Shown piece after piece: positions 1 through 9,506 of a DNA stretch of 64,000 bases (position 1 is its first letter; each line of letters begins with the position of its first letter). Origin of the DNA: Sphingobacterium sp. CZ-UAM (GTDB lineage Bacteria > Bacteroidota > Bacteroidia > Sphingobacteriales > Sphingobacteriaceae). Made by a program: the position numbers and the translations under genes. The stretch is from positions 248,001 to 312,000 of the forward strand of contig NZ_MTCM01000003.1 in assembly GCF_002000245.1 (NCBI RefSeq), given 5' to 3'. The notes under the pieces were generated by a model. It was given only the letters and a program-made list of their open reading frames with translations, had not been told where the DNA came from and did no database searches.

Positions 1-323
1 TGCTGCTCGGCAGTACTGAGGTAATTTTTGCTCGGCCAGTTGATATTGGCGACAGAGGCCACCCAGGCCGCACGGAATTCGCGTGGCACAGCCGGGAGTT
101 CAACAACGATATCCTTCTTTTTTTCAACAGCAGGCTGTTCTTTGGTCTCTTTAGTCTCGATTGTATTTTTCATCCGCTCTCTTTTTGGAACCGAAGGCGG
201 ATCTTTTTTTACAATTTCAACATTGGTATTCGTATTTACAGGTTCTTCCTTTTTATTTTTCTTGGATGAACAAGAAGACAAAAGAAAGACTGCCGTAGCT
301 AAAAATAATAAGGAACGTTTCAT
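1..323 (-). CDS. GHL10-family (glycoside-hydrolase-like) lipoprotein, N-terminal part only
   Basis: The gene runs leftward from an ATG at 323 and leaves the window, so only about 107 residues are seen. They start with a lipoprotein signal (hydrophobic stretch ending LSSC at about residue 18), followed by a Lys/Glu-rich linker of about 60 residues. The family motif then begins: EFRAAWVASVANINWPSK. The same motif opens the complete paralogue at 33632-35179 (REFRGVWVATIGNIDWPS), which supports the family call. GHL10 proteins are TIM-barrel glycosidase-like proteins of the cell envelope; the substrate is not known from sequence. The gene lies downstream of nagA on the same strand, 173 bases away and with its own promoter-like site. 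A 101-residue frame on the other strand here is a shadow. Confidence 0.8.
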   Translation of the reverse strand, partial: MKRSLLFLATAVFLLSSCSSKKNKKEEPVNTNTNVEIVKKDPPSVPKRERMKNTIETKETKEQPAVEKKKDIVVELPAVPREFRAAWVASVANINWPSKNYLSTAEQ

Positions 324-362
324 TAAGCGATAAAGTCTAGTGTTTTTTTTCAAAATAACTCC

Positions 363-370
363 CAAAACTA
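363..370 (-). promoter_or_regulatory. -7 promoter element of the GHL10 lipoprotein gene
   Basis: On the minus strand the bases read TAGTTTTG, a full match to the Bacteroidota -7 consensus TAnnTTTG. It lies about 40 bases before the ATG at 323. No good TTG -33 box is present at the usual spacing, so this is a partial match. Confidence 0.45.
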
Positions 371-496
371 AGCTAAATTTCAATAGGAAAGAAATTCAGC
401 TTTCGTTCACCCTTCTTACAATATGTTTACATCAGATGAAAATACTCCTCATATAAGTCAATTTCTGATGATAACATAATCTTCCCAACAGGCTCA

Positions 497-1612
497 TCAA
501 TAGCGCGGCTCCCCTTTAAAGAAAACCTGCTCCAAACTGAAATCATCCGTAAACACGATGACATTAGCCATGCTACCTACATTGAGATTCCCAATATCGC
601 TTCTTTGCAACAGGTTTGCTGGATAGCTTGTGGCCATCCGGATTGCTTCGTCCAATGGGATTCCCACCTGCTCTACACAATTTCTGATTCCTTCAAACAG
701 GGAAATGGCTGCTCCTGAAATCGTGCCATCCGGCAAAGCGTAATAACCGTCATTCAACACATGCTGATAAATCCCTTTATCACAGGCGGCAACAGCATCA
801 GTAATCATAAATAAACGGTCGCCCATTTGCTTTTTAGCAATTTTCACGGCTTCAAAGCTGACATGATGTCCATCCACAATAATACTCGCACAGGCTTTGT
901 GATGGTTAAAAATAGCTCCGACCAAACCCACCTCGCGATGATGCAATGGCGACATGGCGTTAAACAGATGTGTACTCGTCGGGATTCCTGCATCGTAACC
1001 ATGTGTCCCTTCGACAAAAGTAGCGTCACTGTGCCCAGCACTGAGCAGCAACTGATAGGTTTGCAGATACCGCAGCAGTTGATCCGAAAAACATTCAGGA
1101 GCAATTGTCATCATCTTAACAACCTTAGTCCCTAGGAGCAGATCGTCAATCCTTTCCTTCGTCGGTTTTATAATCAGTTCTTCCGGATGAGCTCCCCGTT
1201 TTTTTGCATTCAGAAATGGACCTTCTAGGTGCAGCCCCAGAAAAGCATCATGATGGTAGCTCTCAGCGACACGGATAGCTTCTTTGAACACCGGAATAGT
1301 ATTCGTTGCCAAAGTCATCATATAGGAAGTCGTCCCCTTATCAATCAATCCGTCAGAGATCCGCTCCAATGACTCCTGACTGAGCTCGGCAGAATAGAGA
1401 TCCGAACCGTCACCATATAACTGCAGATCAACCAATCCGGCGCAGATATTCGCGCCTTTGACATCATGAAGATGATAATCCGCGGGGATATCTTTATCAT
1501 TGACCGTACCAACAATCTTCGCTCTCTCTAAAAGCAATGTCTTTTTTTCTAAAACTTCTGTGCCGGTATAGATCTTACCGCCAGTCAATGCTATTTTCTT
1601 CATTAAAATCAT
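497..1612 (-). CDS. nagA: N-acetylglucosamine-6-phosphate deacetylase
   Basis: This cytoplasmic amidohydrolase removes acetate from GlcNAc-6-P, feeding amino sugars from chitin or recycled cell wall into glycolysis. At 371 residues it has the usual length. Visible NagA signatures are the GLVDLQLYG segment (about 59-67), LHLEGPF with the metal-binding Glu130, AGHSDAT (His194), THLFNAM (His215) and the catalytic MITDA (Asp272). Two starts are possible, at 1612 (MILM) and at 1603 (MKKIAL); the shorter form fits the family N-terminus better. A TATGTTTG promoter element lies 33 bases upstream. The downstream GHL10 gene and the GH3 hexosaminidase at 35.3-37.0 kb fit a role in amino-sugar salvage, but that link is inference. 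Confidence 0.93.
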   Translation of the reverse strand: MILMKKIALTGGKIYTGTEVLEKKTLLLERAKIVGTVNDKDIPADYHLHDVKGANICAGLVDLQLYGDGSDLYSAELSQESLERISDGLIDKGTTSYMMTLATNTIPVFKEAIRVAESYHHDAFLGLHLEGPFLNAKKRGAHPEELIIKPTKERIDDLLLGTKVVKMMTIAPECFSDQLLRYLQTYQLLLSAGHSDATFVEGTHGYDAGIPTSTHLFNAMSPLHHREVGLVGAIFNHHKACASIIVDGHHVSFEAVKIAKKQMGDRLFMITDAVAACDKGIYQHVLNDGYYALPDGTISGAAISLFEGIRNCVEQVGIPLDEAIRMATSYPANLLQRSDIGNLNVGSMANVIVFTDDFSLEQVFFKGEPRY

Positions 1613-1644
1613 TTTACATTTTTCCTTTGGGACGCTTCAACTTG

Positions 1645-1652
1645 CAAACATA
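1645..1652 (-). promoter_or_regulatory. -7 promoter element of nagA
   Basis: The minus strand reads TATGTTTG, a complete TAnnTTTG match placed 33 bases before the nagA start. No TTG box is seen 19-20 bases further upstream. Confidence 0.5.
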
Positions 1653-1879
1653 TCGGGGTCAGAATATCGACTTATTATCCGCTCGAAGAGCTTAAGACAT
1701 CGCCGCAACAATTCTTCCTTAGCCCCTACCATACCTTCTTCCGGTTTCCCTGTATTTTTCAGCCGTAAAAATTTACACAGTAGGCTCCTGATCCTAAAGT
1801 TAGGATTTGTATTCGCCCTATCCCAAAGTTTTTGCGTTTTTAATTTTAACTTTTTAATTTACTGTCGTAACTTAGTTCC

Positions 1880-2011
1880 ATGTACTTTTTCAGAAAGCGC
1901 AACGCTGACCGGCCCAGCAATGGCAGTATCAGAGCCATGCATATCATTAATGCAACGGCTATTATTGTCTTTTTATTGGGGCTGATCTATAAAATATTTT
2001 TTTCATCCTAA
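1880..2011 (+). CDS. Small single-pass membrane protein, 43 residues
   Basis: The frame starts with ATG at 1880 and stops with TAA at 2009-2011, nine bases before the ridA start. The product has a basic head (MYFFRKRNADRPSNGSIRA) followed by one hydrophobic helix (about residues 22-41, IINATAIIVFLLGLIYKIFF). The basic-inside arrangement predicts a cytoplasmic N-terminus. Close spacing suggests co-transcription with ridA and the EamA transporter. It resembles short Bacteroidota membrane proteins of unknown function that I recall only loosely, so no function is assigned. The clean head-plus-helix layout argues for a real gene. Confidence 0.65.
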   Translation: MYFFRKRNADRPSNGSIRAMHIINATAIIVFLLGLIYKIFFSS

Positions 2012-2020
2012 ACAAGCATC

Positions 2021-2407
2021 ATGTCAAAAAAAGAGATCTTAAATACAGACAAAGCTCCTGCAGCGATCGGACCCTATAATCAAGCTATCAAAGCAGGAAA
2101 TACCCTTTATGTATCGGGTCAGATTCCACTTATACCAGAGACCATGGAACTGATATCTTCAGGTGTAAAAGATGAAGCACACCAAGTGTTGAAAAATGTG
2201 GAGGCCATCTTAACACATGCAGGCTATACATTTCAGGATGTTGTCAAAGCCTCAATTTTTTTAAGTGACATGGGCAATTTTAGCCTTGTTAATGATGTGT
2301 ATGCCGAATATTTCAAGGAGGCACAACCGGCACGTGAGTGTGTGGCCGTGAAAACATTACCAAAAAACGTCAATGTCGAAATTTCGGTCATTGCCTGGAA
2401 AGATTAA
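2021..2407 (+). CDS. ridA: RidA-family enamine/imine deaminase
   Basis: RidA proteins hydrolyse reactive enamine and imine intermediates, such as 2-aminoacrylate released by PLP enzymes like serine dehydratase, and protect PLP enzymes from damage. The product has 128 residues, the family length. It shows the N-terminal AIGPYNQAI segment, the VSGQIP strand, the conserved PAREC motif with the substrate-binding Arg105, and VEISVIA at the end. RidA acts as a cytosolic trimer. The serine dehydratase at 31989-33416 is a plausible source of its substrate, but the two genes are far apart. The EamA transporter gene follows after three bases. Confidence 0.93.
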   Translation: MSKKEILNTDKAPAAIGPYNQAIKAGNTLYVSGQIPLIPETMELISSGVKDEAHQVLKNVEAILTHAGYTFQDVVKASIFLSDMGNFSLVNDVYAEYFKEAQPARECVAVKTLPKNVNVEISVIAWKD

Positions 2408-2410
2408 TCC

Positions 2411-3322
2411 GTGGAAAATAATAACGAAACTGTAAGCCGCGGAAAATATCTTTTCGCGGCTTTTTTGGCACCTTTTATCTGGGGGTTCATGTCCATTTCG
2501 GTTCGCTGGATACGGGAATATCCCGCCGAGGATATTCTATATTTCAGGATAATAACGGCTTTAGCTGTGCTCTGGCTCTACCTCTTGTTATTCCAAAGAA
2601 AGACTCTGCGTTCAGACCTCGAAAAATTCAGAAACCTCCCCCGAAACCATAAGATTCGGCAGAGCGGCCTTACTATACTCGCTTCCCTGCTGATTTTCGG
2701 CAATTGGTTTACGTATATCTATGCCGTCAATCATATCAGTATCCAATCTGCGGCACTGGCCTACCTGACCTGTCCATTGATCACTGCAGCAGCAGCCTAC
2801 TTTATCTTAAAAGAAGCATTGCGCCCCATTCAGAAGGTGGCGTTACTCATCGCATTTGGCAGTGTTTGTCTATTGGCCAAGGGTTCATTGAATGATGTTT
2901 TGTGGGCCGCAACCATTGCAACCTTTTATGCCTTCTACCTTATCGTACAGCGCATCTCGACCGGTTTTAACAAACTCAACCAATTAGTTGTCCAACTGAG
3001 CATCTGCGCCCTATTTGTCATTCCCAAACTGATCTATAACCACCATGATATTCCTACCGCTCCCATCTTCTGGGGTACAATTTTACTGATCGCTGTTGTA
3101 TTCACTATTATCCCGCTTTTCTTGAGCATGTATGCGCTAACCGGAATTTCCTCAACAACAGCAGGCGTATTGTTATACATCAATCCAATCATTGCCTTCA
3201 CGCTGGCGGCGACCTATTTTCAGGAATCAGTCCCCTTTGTCAAGTACGTAGCTTATGGTATTATACTATTGGCGATTGTTCTATTCAACAGCAGCAATTT
3301 GCGGCAGATTAAGAAAAATTAG
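2411..3322 (+). CDS. EamA-family (RarD-like) drug/metabolite transporter
   Basis: This is a polytopic inner-membrane protein of 303 residues with about ten hydrophobic helices in two EamA repeats (roughly residues 12-150 and 160-295). Helix-end features such as APFIWGFMSISVRW and the second-repeat TTAGVLLYINPIIAF are typical of the DMT superfamily and RarD-like members. The start is GTG at 2411, three bases after the ridA stop; the next in-frame Met is inside helix 1, so the GTG start is preferred. The position suggests translation coupled to ridA. The exported or imported metabolite cannot be read from sequence. Confidence 0.88.
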   Translation: MENNNETVSRGKYLFAAFLAPFIWGFMSISVRWIREYPAEDILYFRIITALAVLWLYLLLFQRKTLRSDLEKFRNLPRNHKIRQSGLTILASLLIFGNWFTYIYAVNHISIQSAALAYLTCPLITAAAAYFILKEALRPIQKVALLIAFGSVCLLAKGSLNDVLWAATIATFYAFYLIVQRISTGFNKLNQLVVQLSICALFVIPKLIYNHHDIPTAPIFWGTILLIAVVFTIIPLFLSMYALTGISSTTAGVLLYINPIIAFTLAATYFQESVPFVKYVAYGIILLAIVLFNSSNLRQIKKN

Positions 3323-3393
3323 ATTAGGATGTAGCGAAGCAGATAGGATATGCGTATTTATGGTGTAAATAACCAATAAATTAAATACAAATT

Positions 3394-4110
3394 ATGAGAC
3401 ATCATGTAATATACGGCCTATTTTTTTTATGCCTAATTTTTGTTTCCTGTAAAAAAGAAAGTCTCTCATCGGATCATTGGGGGGAATTAAGGGCTAAAAA
3501 AATGGAGGAAATCCAGCTCCTAATCAATTCTAAAACAGCAACAAATATTGATGACTGGTACGTAAAAGAAGCGAACCACTACTGGTGTGGAATGAGCTAT
3601 TTTCCTATGCACAAATCGATGGAACAAGATTTTAACAGGCTATGGCAAGAATACAGAGACCTCTCCAAAAATGAAATAGATGCTGGGATTAAGGAAGGTG
3701 TTATTTATGAACCTTGCGATGACAATTATTGGTATAATGATTCTCCCATTCGTATGGTTCTTGAAAACCAACACCCAAAATTGATTTACCTACAAGATAT
3801 TAGTCCGACAGAGTATAAAGAAATGCTACCTGCCCTTAAAGATAAAATCGACGCTTACAAAAATAAACTGACTTGTACAGGTAATGAGCAATGGTCAGCA
3901 ACCCGGATTTTCGAAGGCTGTGATGAATCCCTATTACTTTACCAAAGAGATAAAGACTATACCGAAATCAAGAAAACTGTTGGGCGCTACAATGTGTTAA
4001 AGATCGCTTTAAGCAGCTTTGAAAAACCAGATTGCAAATTCACCCCTTCTCCAGCAGTCCAATCCATTACCTGCGAGAACGGCAAACCAACGATTCATCT
4101 GAAAAAGTAA
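3394..4110 (+). CDS. Lipoprotein of an unrecognised two-module cysteine-rich family (member A)
   Basis: The 238-residue product has a lipoprotein signal (FVSC, Cys19). It appears to hold two copies of a module of about 95 residues. The second copy reads TCTGNEQW, then a GC pair, HK/YQ-like and Tyr-Asn helix positions, then ITCENGKPTIHL. The same layout recurs in the products at 9507 and 10007, which bracket the SusC/SusD pair on its other side. I do not recognise the family. Paired cysteines and export suggest a disulphide-stabilised envelope domain. A strong hairpin follows the gene. The first module has lost the terminal Cys-x-x-Gly-Lys-Pro motif, so it has diverged. Confidence 0.75.
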   Translation: MRHHVIYGLFFLCLIFVSCKKESLSSDHWGELRAKKMEEIQLLINSKTATNIDDWYVKEANHYWCGMSYFPMHKSMEQDFNRLWQEYRDLSKNEIDAGIKEGVIYEPCDDNYWYNDSPIRMVLENQHPKLIYLQDISPTEYKEMLPALKDKIDAYKNKLTCTGNEQWSATRIFEGCDESLLLYQRDKDYTEIKKTVGRYNVLKIALSSFEKPDCKFTPSPAVQSITCENGKPTIHLKK

Positions 4111-4152
4111 GCAGCGAAATAGTAATTTTTAAAAAACTCCTCATACTTTATT

Positions 4153-4200
4153 TAATACCGGAAAGCTTCAACAATAAAATGTTGAAGCTTTCCGGCATTA
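4153..4200 (+). terminator. Long hairpin terminator after lipoprotein A
   Basis: A perfect 16-bp inverted repeat (4158-4173 with 4180-4195, loop ATAAAA) extends to 21 bp with one G-T pair. It lies 42 bases after the stop. There is no clear T tract on this strand, so termination is inferred from the stem. Confidence 0.65.
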
Positions 4201-4402
4201 AATATACCCCAAAAGATACATTTTTGACATAACGCAAAAAATTACAAAACAACACACAGCTAACAATCAAGTAGTTAGCGGCACAAATCCAGCATTTGTA
4301 TCAATTTTGTTTCTTAAAATTTTTGATTTTTAATCAACAGTAGTAAATTAGTATTAATTAAGGGAATTCACATGTCCCTCTCCTCCCATCATATATAGGG
4401 TA

Positions 4403-4432
4403 TTGAATAACATCCGATAATCATTTATTTTG
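4403..4432 (+). promoter_or_regulatory. Promoter of the susC/susD operon
   Basis: TTG at 4403-4405 is followed after exactly 19 bases by TTATTTTG at 4425-4432, one mismatch from TAnnTTTG. The start codon at 4559 would leave a leader of about 120 nt. The rest of 4201-4558 is AT-rich and shows no gene. No ECF sigma or anti-sigma gene lies upstream. Confidence 0.5.
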
Positions 4433-4558
4433 CTCTCCTGGCAAGTTCAATCCCATTTTCACTAACCACATGCTAAATGGAATTAGCCCATTACCAAGGC
4501 AAAAGACTGCTATTGTGAAAAGAGGTATATAAAAAACTGAATATAACTCTTATACTAG

Positions 4559-7500
4559 ATGAATAACAAATTATACACTACATTAAGGATGTTGAGTATT
4601 GTTCCAACAATGCTTTTTTCAGCATCTTTACTCCACGCACAGAGCAACCAGGTGAAAGGAACTGTTGTTGATGCAAAAACAAAAACTCCACTCGTCGGCG
4701 CCACCATTAAAGTATTGGGTACCTCGACCGCAAGCTCCACAGACAGTAAGGGAACATTTCAGATCAATGTAGACGACAAAAATCGTGTCCTGAATATCAG
4801 TACGATTGGCTACGAAAATAAAACCGTTACACTTGGACCCGGCGAAACCACCGTGACGATAAGTCTCGATGAACAGACACAACAACTTGAGAGTGTTGTT
4901 GTCACGGCACTCGGTATCAGCCGCGCACAGAAATCGCTTACCTATTCGACACAACAGGTCAATGGAGATGAACTGAACAAGGTAAAAAGTACCAATTTGG
5001 CCAATAACCTGAACGGTAAAGTAGCCGGGGTCAATATTGCTTCCAGTTCCTCCGGTCCTGGTGGTTCCGCAAAAGTCGTTTTACGTGGTAATAAGTCCGC
5101 TTCCGGTAACAACCAGGTATTATATGTGGTCGACGGTGTCCCGATCAATAACCAAACCTTAGCCGGTCAACCAGATAATGTTTTCGGTGGCCAGCGCGAT
5201 GGTGGTGACCCGATATCACTGATCAATCCGGAGGACGTAGAAAATATCTCCGTACTAAAAGGAGCTTCCGCAGCAGCATTATATGGTAGTCAGGCCGCAA
5301 ACGGTGTGATTTTGATCACCACCAAATCGGGGAAGCAAGGACGTACGACCATCAACTTTTCATCCAGTGCCCAAATCGAACAAGCAGTATCGACACCGAA
5401 GTTCCAGAACCAATATGGCCAAGGCTCAAAAGGCAAAAACAGTAACACAAGCGTGTTTAGCTGGGGTGATAAAACCAATGGCGCAAACTACGACAATGTT
5501 GGCGAATTTTTCCGTACGGGAAGTAATTTTACAAATTCACTGACACTCTCCGGCGGTAATGAGAAAAATCAAACCTACTTTTCTTATGCCAATACCCTTG
5601 CAAAAGGAATACTTCCAGAAAATGACCTGATGCGGCATAACTTCAATCTCAAAGAAAGTGCAACATTCTTTGATGATAAATTAACGGTCGAAGGAAGTGC
5701 AAACTACATTACACAAAAATTGGACAATGCGCCTACATCCGGATTCTATTATAGTCCTTTAGTAGGTCTTTATCTTTTACCCCGAAGTCTGAATATTGCG
5801 GATTATAAGAACTACGAAAAATTTAATCCAAATCGCAGCCTCAACGAGCAGAATTGGTTTACGCTTTCGGATGATGAAACCACACAACAAAATCCATGGT
5901 GGATTGCAAACCGGAACTCGACACGATCAACCAGAAACCGCTTATTGTTGAACGGAAGCGCAAAATATAAAATCGCACCATGGATCAGCGTGCAGGCACG
6001 CGGTAGCGTAGACCGGACGAGTGAGGTTTGGGACCGAAAAGCTTATGCAGGTACGCAGAAAATTCTTGCCCGCGAGAATGGAGCGTACAGCTACACCAAT
6101 ACCACCATTACACAACAATATGGTGATGTGGTTGCCAACATGAACTTTAACGCAGGAGACAAGCTGCAGATTACAGGATTGGTCGGTACGAGTATCACAG
6201 ACTGGAAAACAGAAGGTACTGATTTCACCACCGGAAAAGATGGTCTAAAGGTTCCAAATCAATTCTTTATCCAAAATACAACCACTCCTGTCACTTCCAC
6301 CTTATCTGCCAACCGCAGACAATTACAATCGGTATTTGCCTCGGCCAATTTAGCATATGATAATTGGATCTATTTGGACCTGACGGCTCGTAACGACTGG
6401 TCGAGTACACTTGCATTTACAGGTACAAAATCCTTCTTCTATCCTTCTGCGGGTCTGGGAATTGTACTGAATGACAAGCTCAACCTACCTGAATTTGTCA
6501 ATATGGCCAAGATTCGCGGTTCTTACGCTGTAGTGGGGAACGACCTTCCACCTTATACGAGTCTATTGACAAATACAGTGAATCCTTATGCAGTGTTAAC
6601 GGTTAATGATATTGCTTTCCTGAAAACTTTAAAACCGGAAAAGACCAAATCATTGGAAATCGGTACGGAATGGCGTATGTGGGATAGTCGTTTGAATGTC
6701 GACCTGACCTACTACAAAACCAATACAACAAATCAGTTCTTTAAGGTAGCCGCTAGCCACGCTTCATTGAACAAACAATATGCGATCAACGCCGGAAATA
6801 TTCAAAATCAGGGGGTCGAAGCCTTGGTTTCATTGGATGCCATCAAGAATGATAATTTTACATGGACCACAAGCGTCAACTTCACCTACAACAAAAACAA
6901 GATTATCGAACTTGCAGATGCAGTACCTGAATTTAACCTGACCGGAGAAGGTAGAAATAACTTTGCTTCTAAACTGGAAGTTGGGGGATCTTTTGGTGAC
7001 ATCTACGGACAGGATTTTGTCCGCGATGATCAGGGCCGTATCTTAATTTCTGAGGACGGAATTCCACAAAAAACAAACGTCTATACCAAGCTTGGAAATT
7101 CCAATCCAATTTGGCAAATGGGCTGGAACAACAGTTTTAACTACAAAAACTTCAATTTAAGTTTCCTCATCGACGGCAAGTTCAACTATGAAGTGATGTC
7201 AGTGACACAATCTTTACTCGACGGTTATGGCGTATCGAAAGTAACTGGCGATGCCCGGGCCAATGGTGGTGTGATTGTCAATGGTGTCACGCCAGATGGC
7301 AAAGCGGTCACTAAAGTGGATGCGGAGCAATGGTACACATCAACTGCTGGTATGGGACCTGTGAGCAGTCAATATATCTATGACGGAACGGTGGTGAGAC
7401 TGCGTGAACTTACCTTTGGTTATGATTTTAACATTAAAGATAGCTTCTTCAAAAAACTGCGTGTCAATGCTGTGGGAAGAAACCTATTCTATATCTCGAA

Positions 7501-7618
7501 AAAAGCACCTTTCGATCCCGAAGTGACCATGTCTACCGGCAACGCACTAAGCGGTGTTGATATCTTTATGATGCCAGCAACACGTAATTATGGTCTAACA
7601 TTAAACGCAACGTTCTAA
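4559..7618 (+). CDS. SusC/RagA-type TonB-dependent outer-membrane receptor
   Basis: This 1019-residue protein is the barrel half of a SusCD importer. In order it has a signal peptide ending at about residue 28 (HAQ), a carboxypeptidase-regulatory-like beta domain (about 32-105, GTVVDAKTKTPLVGATI), a TonB box (ESVVVTALG, about 110-118), a plug domain with the SusC motif YVVDGVPINN (about 190-199) and VLKGASAAALYGSQAANG, then a 22-strand-type barrel ending in an aromatic residue (NATF). It imports a polymer or oligomer across the outer membrane using TonB energy, capped by the SusD lipoprotein encoded next. There is no adjacent glycosidase or peptidase, so the substrate is open: glycan or peptide are both possible. 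Confidence 0.95.
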   Translation: MNNKLYTTLRMLSIVPTMLFSASLLHAQSNQVKGTVVDAKTKTPLVGATIKVLGTSTASSTDSKGTFQINVDDKNRVLNISTIGYENKTVTLGPGETTVTISLDEQTQQLESVVVTALGISRAQKSLTYSTQQVNGDELNKVKSTNLANNLNGKVAGVNIASSSSGPGGSAKVVLRGNKSASGNNQVLYVVDGVPINNQTLAGQPDNVFGGQRDGGDPISLINPEDVENISVLKGASAAALYGSQAANGVILITTKSGKQGRTTINFSSSAQIEQAVSTPKFQNQYGQGSKGKNSNTSVFSWGDKTNGANYDNVGEFFRTGSNFTNSLTLSGGNEKNQTYFSYANTLAKGILPENDLMRHNFNLKESATFFDDKLTVEGSANYITQKLDNAPTSGFYYSPLVGLYLLPRSLNIADYKNYEKFNPNRSLNEQNWFTLSDDETTQQNPWWIANRNSTRSTRNRLLLNGSAKYKIAPWISVQARGSVDRTSEVWDRKAYAGTQKILARENGAYSYTNTTITQQYGDVVANMNFNAGDKLQITGLVGTSITDWKTEGTDFTTGKDGLKVPNQFFIQNTTTPVTSTLSANRRQLQSVFASANLAYDNWIYLDLTARNDWSSTLAFTGTKSFFYPSAGLGIVLNDKLNLPEFVNMAKIRGSYAVVGNDLPPYTSLLTNTVNPYAVLTVNDIAFLKTLKPEKTKSLEIGTEWRMWDSRLNVDLTYYKTNTTNQFFKVAASHASLNKQYAINAGNIQNQGVEALVSLDAIKNDNFTWTTSVNFTYNKNKIIELADAVPEFNLTGEGRNNFASKLEVGGSFGDIYGQDFVRDDQGRILISEDGIPQKTNVYTKLGNSNPIWQMGWNNSFNYKNFNLSFLIDGKFNYEVMSVTQSLLDGYGVSKVTGDARANGGVIVNGVTPDGKAVTKVDAEQWYTSTAGMGPVSSQYIYDGTVVRLRELTFGYDFNIKDSFFKKLRVNAVGRNLFYISKKAPFDPEVTMSTGNALSGVDIFMMPATRNYGLTLNATF

Positions 7619-7628
7619 CAGAAATACA

Positions 7629-9299
7629 ATGAAATTTACAATAAAAAATATATCCAAGTTCTCTCTTGCACTTTTGGTTGTGGGCAGCACCTTGACAAGC
7701 TGTACCAAAAACTTTGAAGAGTACAACAAAAACAACATCGGTGTTACAGATGAGGACTTAAAAGGAGACGGACAAGATCTTGTCATTTTCCTTCGCAACG
7801 CTCAAATGTCCATTTATAACTTTTCAGGTGCTGGCGATCCAAACTCATACCAGGTGCAACAGAATCTGAATGCGGATGTTTATTCAGGCTTCTTTATGTC
7901 CCCAACGCCGTTCAATAGCGGCCAGAACAACCTCAATTATGCCATGGTAAATGGTTGGAACGGCGAATCTTTCCAAGTGTTATACCTCAATGTTATCAAG
8001 GCGATAGACAAATTGAAAAAAAATGGTCTTGCAGAAACTTATCCGGCATTATGGGGATCAGCGCTGGTCATCAAAGTGGAGGCTGCAAGCCGCGTTACTG
8101 ATATCTATGGCCCTATCCCTTACAGTCAGGTGGGCACATCCAATACAATTCCTTACGATAAACAGTCGGATGTGTACAACAGCTTTTTCAAAGAACTTGA
8201 TGAAGCGGTAACTGTACTGAAGGCTTATAAAGCAGATAGCCCAATGGCTGCAAAAATCGACCAGATTGATTTGGTTTTCCCAAATACAGATAATCAGGTA
8301 AGATTTAAAAATTGGTTAAAAATTGCCAACTCTCTGCGTTTACGCCTGGCAATGCGCCTGGTTAAAGTTGCCCCTCAGCTCGCAAAAGCACAAGCTGAAA
8401 AGGCATTGGATCCAGCCAATGGTGGTGTTCTGGAAAGCAATTCCGATAATTTCAAAGTTACCGTACCTACCGATGGGACCTATAGCAATCCACTTTGGTT
8501 TATTGCCAAAAACTGGGCCGATACACGTATCAATGCAACACTTTCATCTTACATGGTCGGACTGAAAGATCCTCGGATCTCGAAATATATGTCTCCCGTT
8601 TCAAATGATCCGACGTTGAAAGCAGTGGCAGGTCAATACATCGGTATTCGTACCGGTGCAGAGGGTATTGAAAAAGACAAATACCAAAAACTTTCAACAT
8701 TGAATACAGAAGGTACCACACCGACCTTCACCGCGAGTACAGCACCGGTCCTGATGACAGCAGCAGAAGTTTACTTTTTACGCGCCGAAGCAGCCTTAAG
8801 AGGCTGGAACAATGCCGGCGGAACAGCGCAGGCATTGTATGAGAAGGGCGTGGAGACTTCATTCGCACAGTGGGGAGTTTCCTCAGCCGCGAATACTTAC
8901 TTAAACGACAATACAAGCAAAGCGGCCGACTATGTCGATCCATTCAATGCAGACAATAATGCAAAATCACCAAGTTCATTAACGATCAAGTGGAACGAAG
9001 GTGCAACCAATGAGGAAAAACTAGAACGCATCATTACACAAAAATGGCTGGCCATCTTCCCTGAAGGACAGGAGGCATGGAGTGAATTCCGCCGTACCGG
9101 ATATCCACGTTTATTCCCGGTAGTTGTCAACAACAGCGGTGGGCTCATCGACACCAAAATACAGATACGTCGATTGCCGTTCCCACAAAACGAATACAAT
9201 ACAAACCAAGCTGAAGTACAAAACGCGATATCACTTTTAGGCGGCCCCGACAATGGCGGAACCCGTCTATGGTGGGATGTTGCTAAAGGAAATTTCTAA
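7629..9299 (+). CDS. SusD/RagB-family nutrient-binding lipoprotein (SusD-like_2 type)
   Basis: The gene begins ten bases after susC, so the two form one operon. The 556-residue product has a lipoprotein signal (LTSC, Cys25). The order of motifs (NFEEYNKN near the N-terminus, repeated helical TPR-like segments, RLRLAMRL, LMTAAEVYFLRAEAALRGW, and EGQEAWSEFRRTGYPRL near the end) is that of the SusD-like_2 group. These lipoproteins sit on the SusC barrel at the cell surface and close it like a lid when ligand binds. A strong terminator follows, so lipoproteins B and C downstream are separate transcription units. Confidence 0.94.
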   Translation: MKFTIKNISKFSLALLVVGSTLTSCTKNFEEYNKNNIGVTDEDLKGDGQDLVIFLRNAQMSIYNFSGAGDPNSYQVQQNLNADVYSGFFMSPTPFNSGQNNLNYAMVNGWNGESFQVLYLNVIKAIDKLKKNGLAETYPALWGSALVIKVEAASRVTDIYGPIPYSQVGTSNTIPYDKQSDVYNSFFKELDEAVTVLKAYKADSPMAAKIDQIDLVFPNTDNQVRFKNWLKIANSLRLRLAMRLVKVAPQLAKAQAEKALDPANGGVLESNSDNFKVTVPTDGTYSNPLWFIAKNWADTRINATLSSYMVGLKDPRISKYMSPVSNDPTLKAVAGQYIGIRTGAEGIEKDKYQKLSTLNTEGTTPTFTASTAPVLMTAAEVYFLRAEAALRGWNNAGGTAQALYEKGVETSFAQWGVSSAANTYLNDNTSKAADYVDPFNADNNAKSPSSLTIKWNEGATNEEKLERIITQKWLAIFPEGQEAWSEFRRTGYPRLFPVVVNNSGGLIDTKIQIRRLPFPQNEYNTNQAEVQNAISLLGGPDNGGTRLWWDVAKGNF

Positions 9300-9321
9300 G
9301 TAGAATTCCCAGCTATACCAC

Positions 9322-9357
9322 AGCGGCTTAATCATAAGGTTAAGCCGCTTTTTTTTT
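9322..9357 (+). terminator. Rho-independent terminator of the susCD operon
   Basis: A 10-bp perfect stem (9322-9331 with 9340-9349) is followed by a tract of nine T. It lies 22 bases after the susD stop. Confidence 0.92.
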
Positions 9358-9506
9358 GCGTACCGTTCATGTTTTCACCTTCCGCCCCCTCACCATCTGT
9401 CAATAAAACCTAGTTTTAAAATATCGCAGTCCCGAGAAATTTTCAATTGTCACTGTAGCAAACAGTACAGATTGACCGTTCAATAAAACAAACCAAATGT
9501 GCAATT

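Noticed and set aside
28..333. 101-codon plus frame at the left edge
   Set aside because: The minus strand encodes a recognisable lipoprotein start of the GHL10 family, so the plus frame is a shadow.
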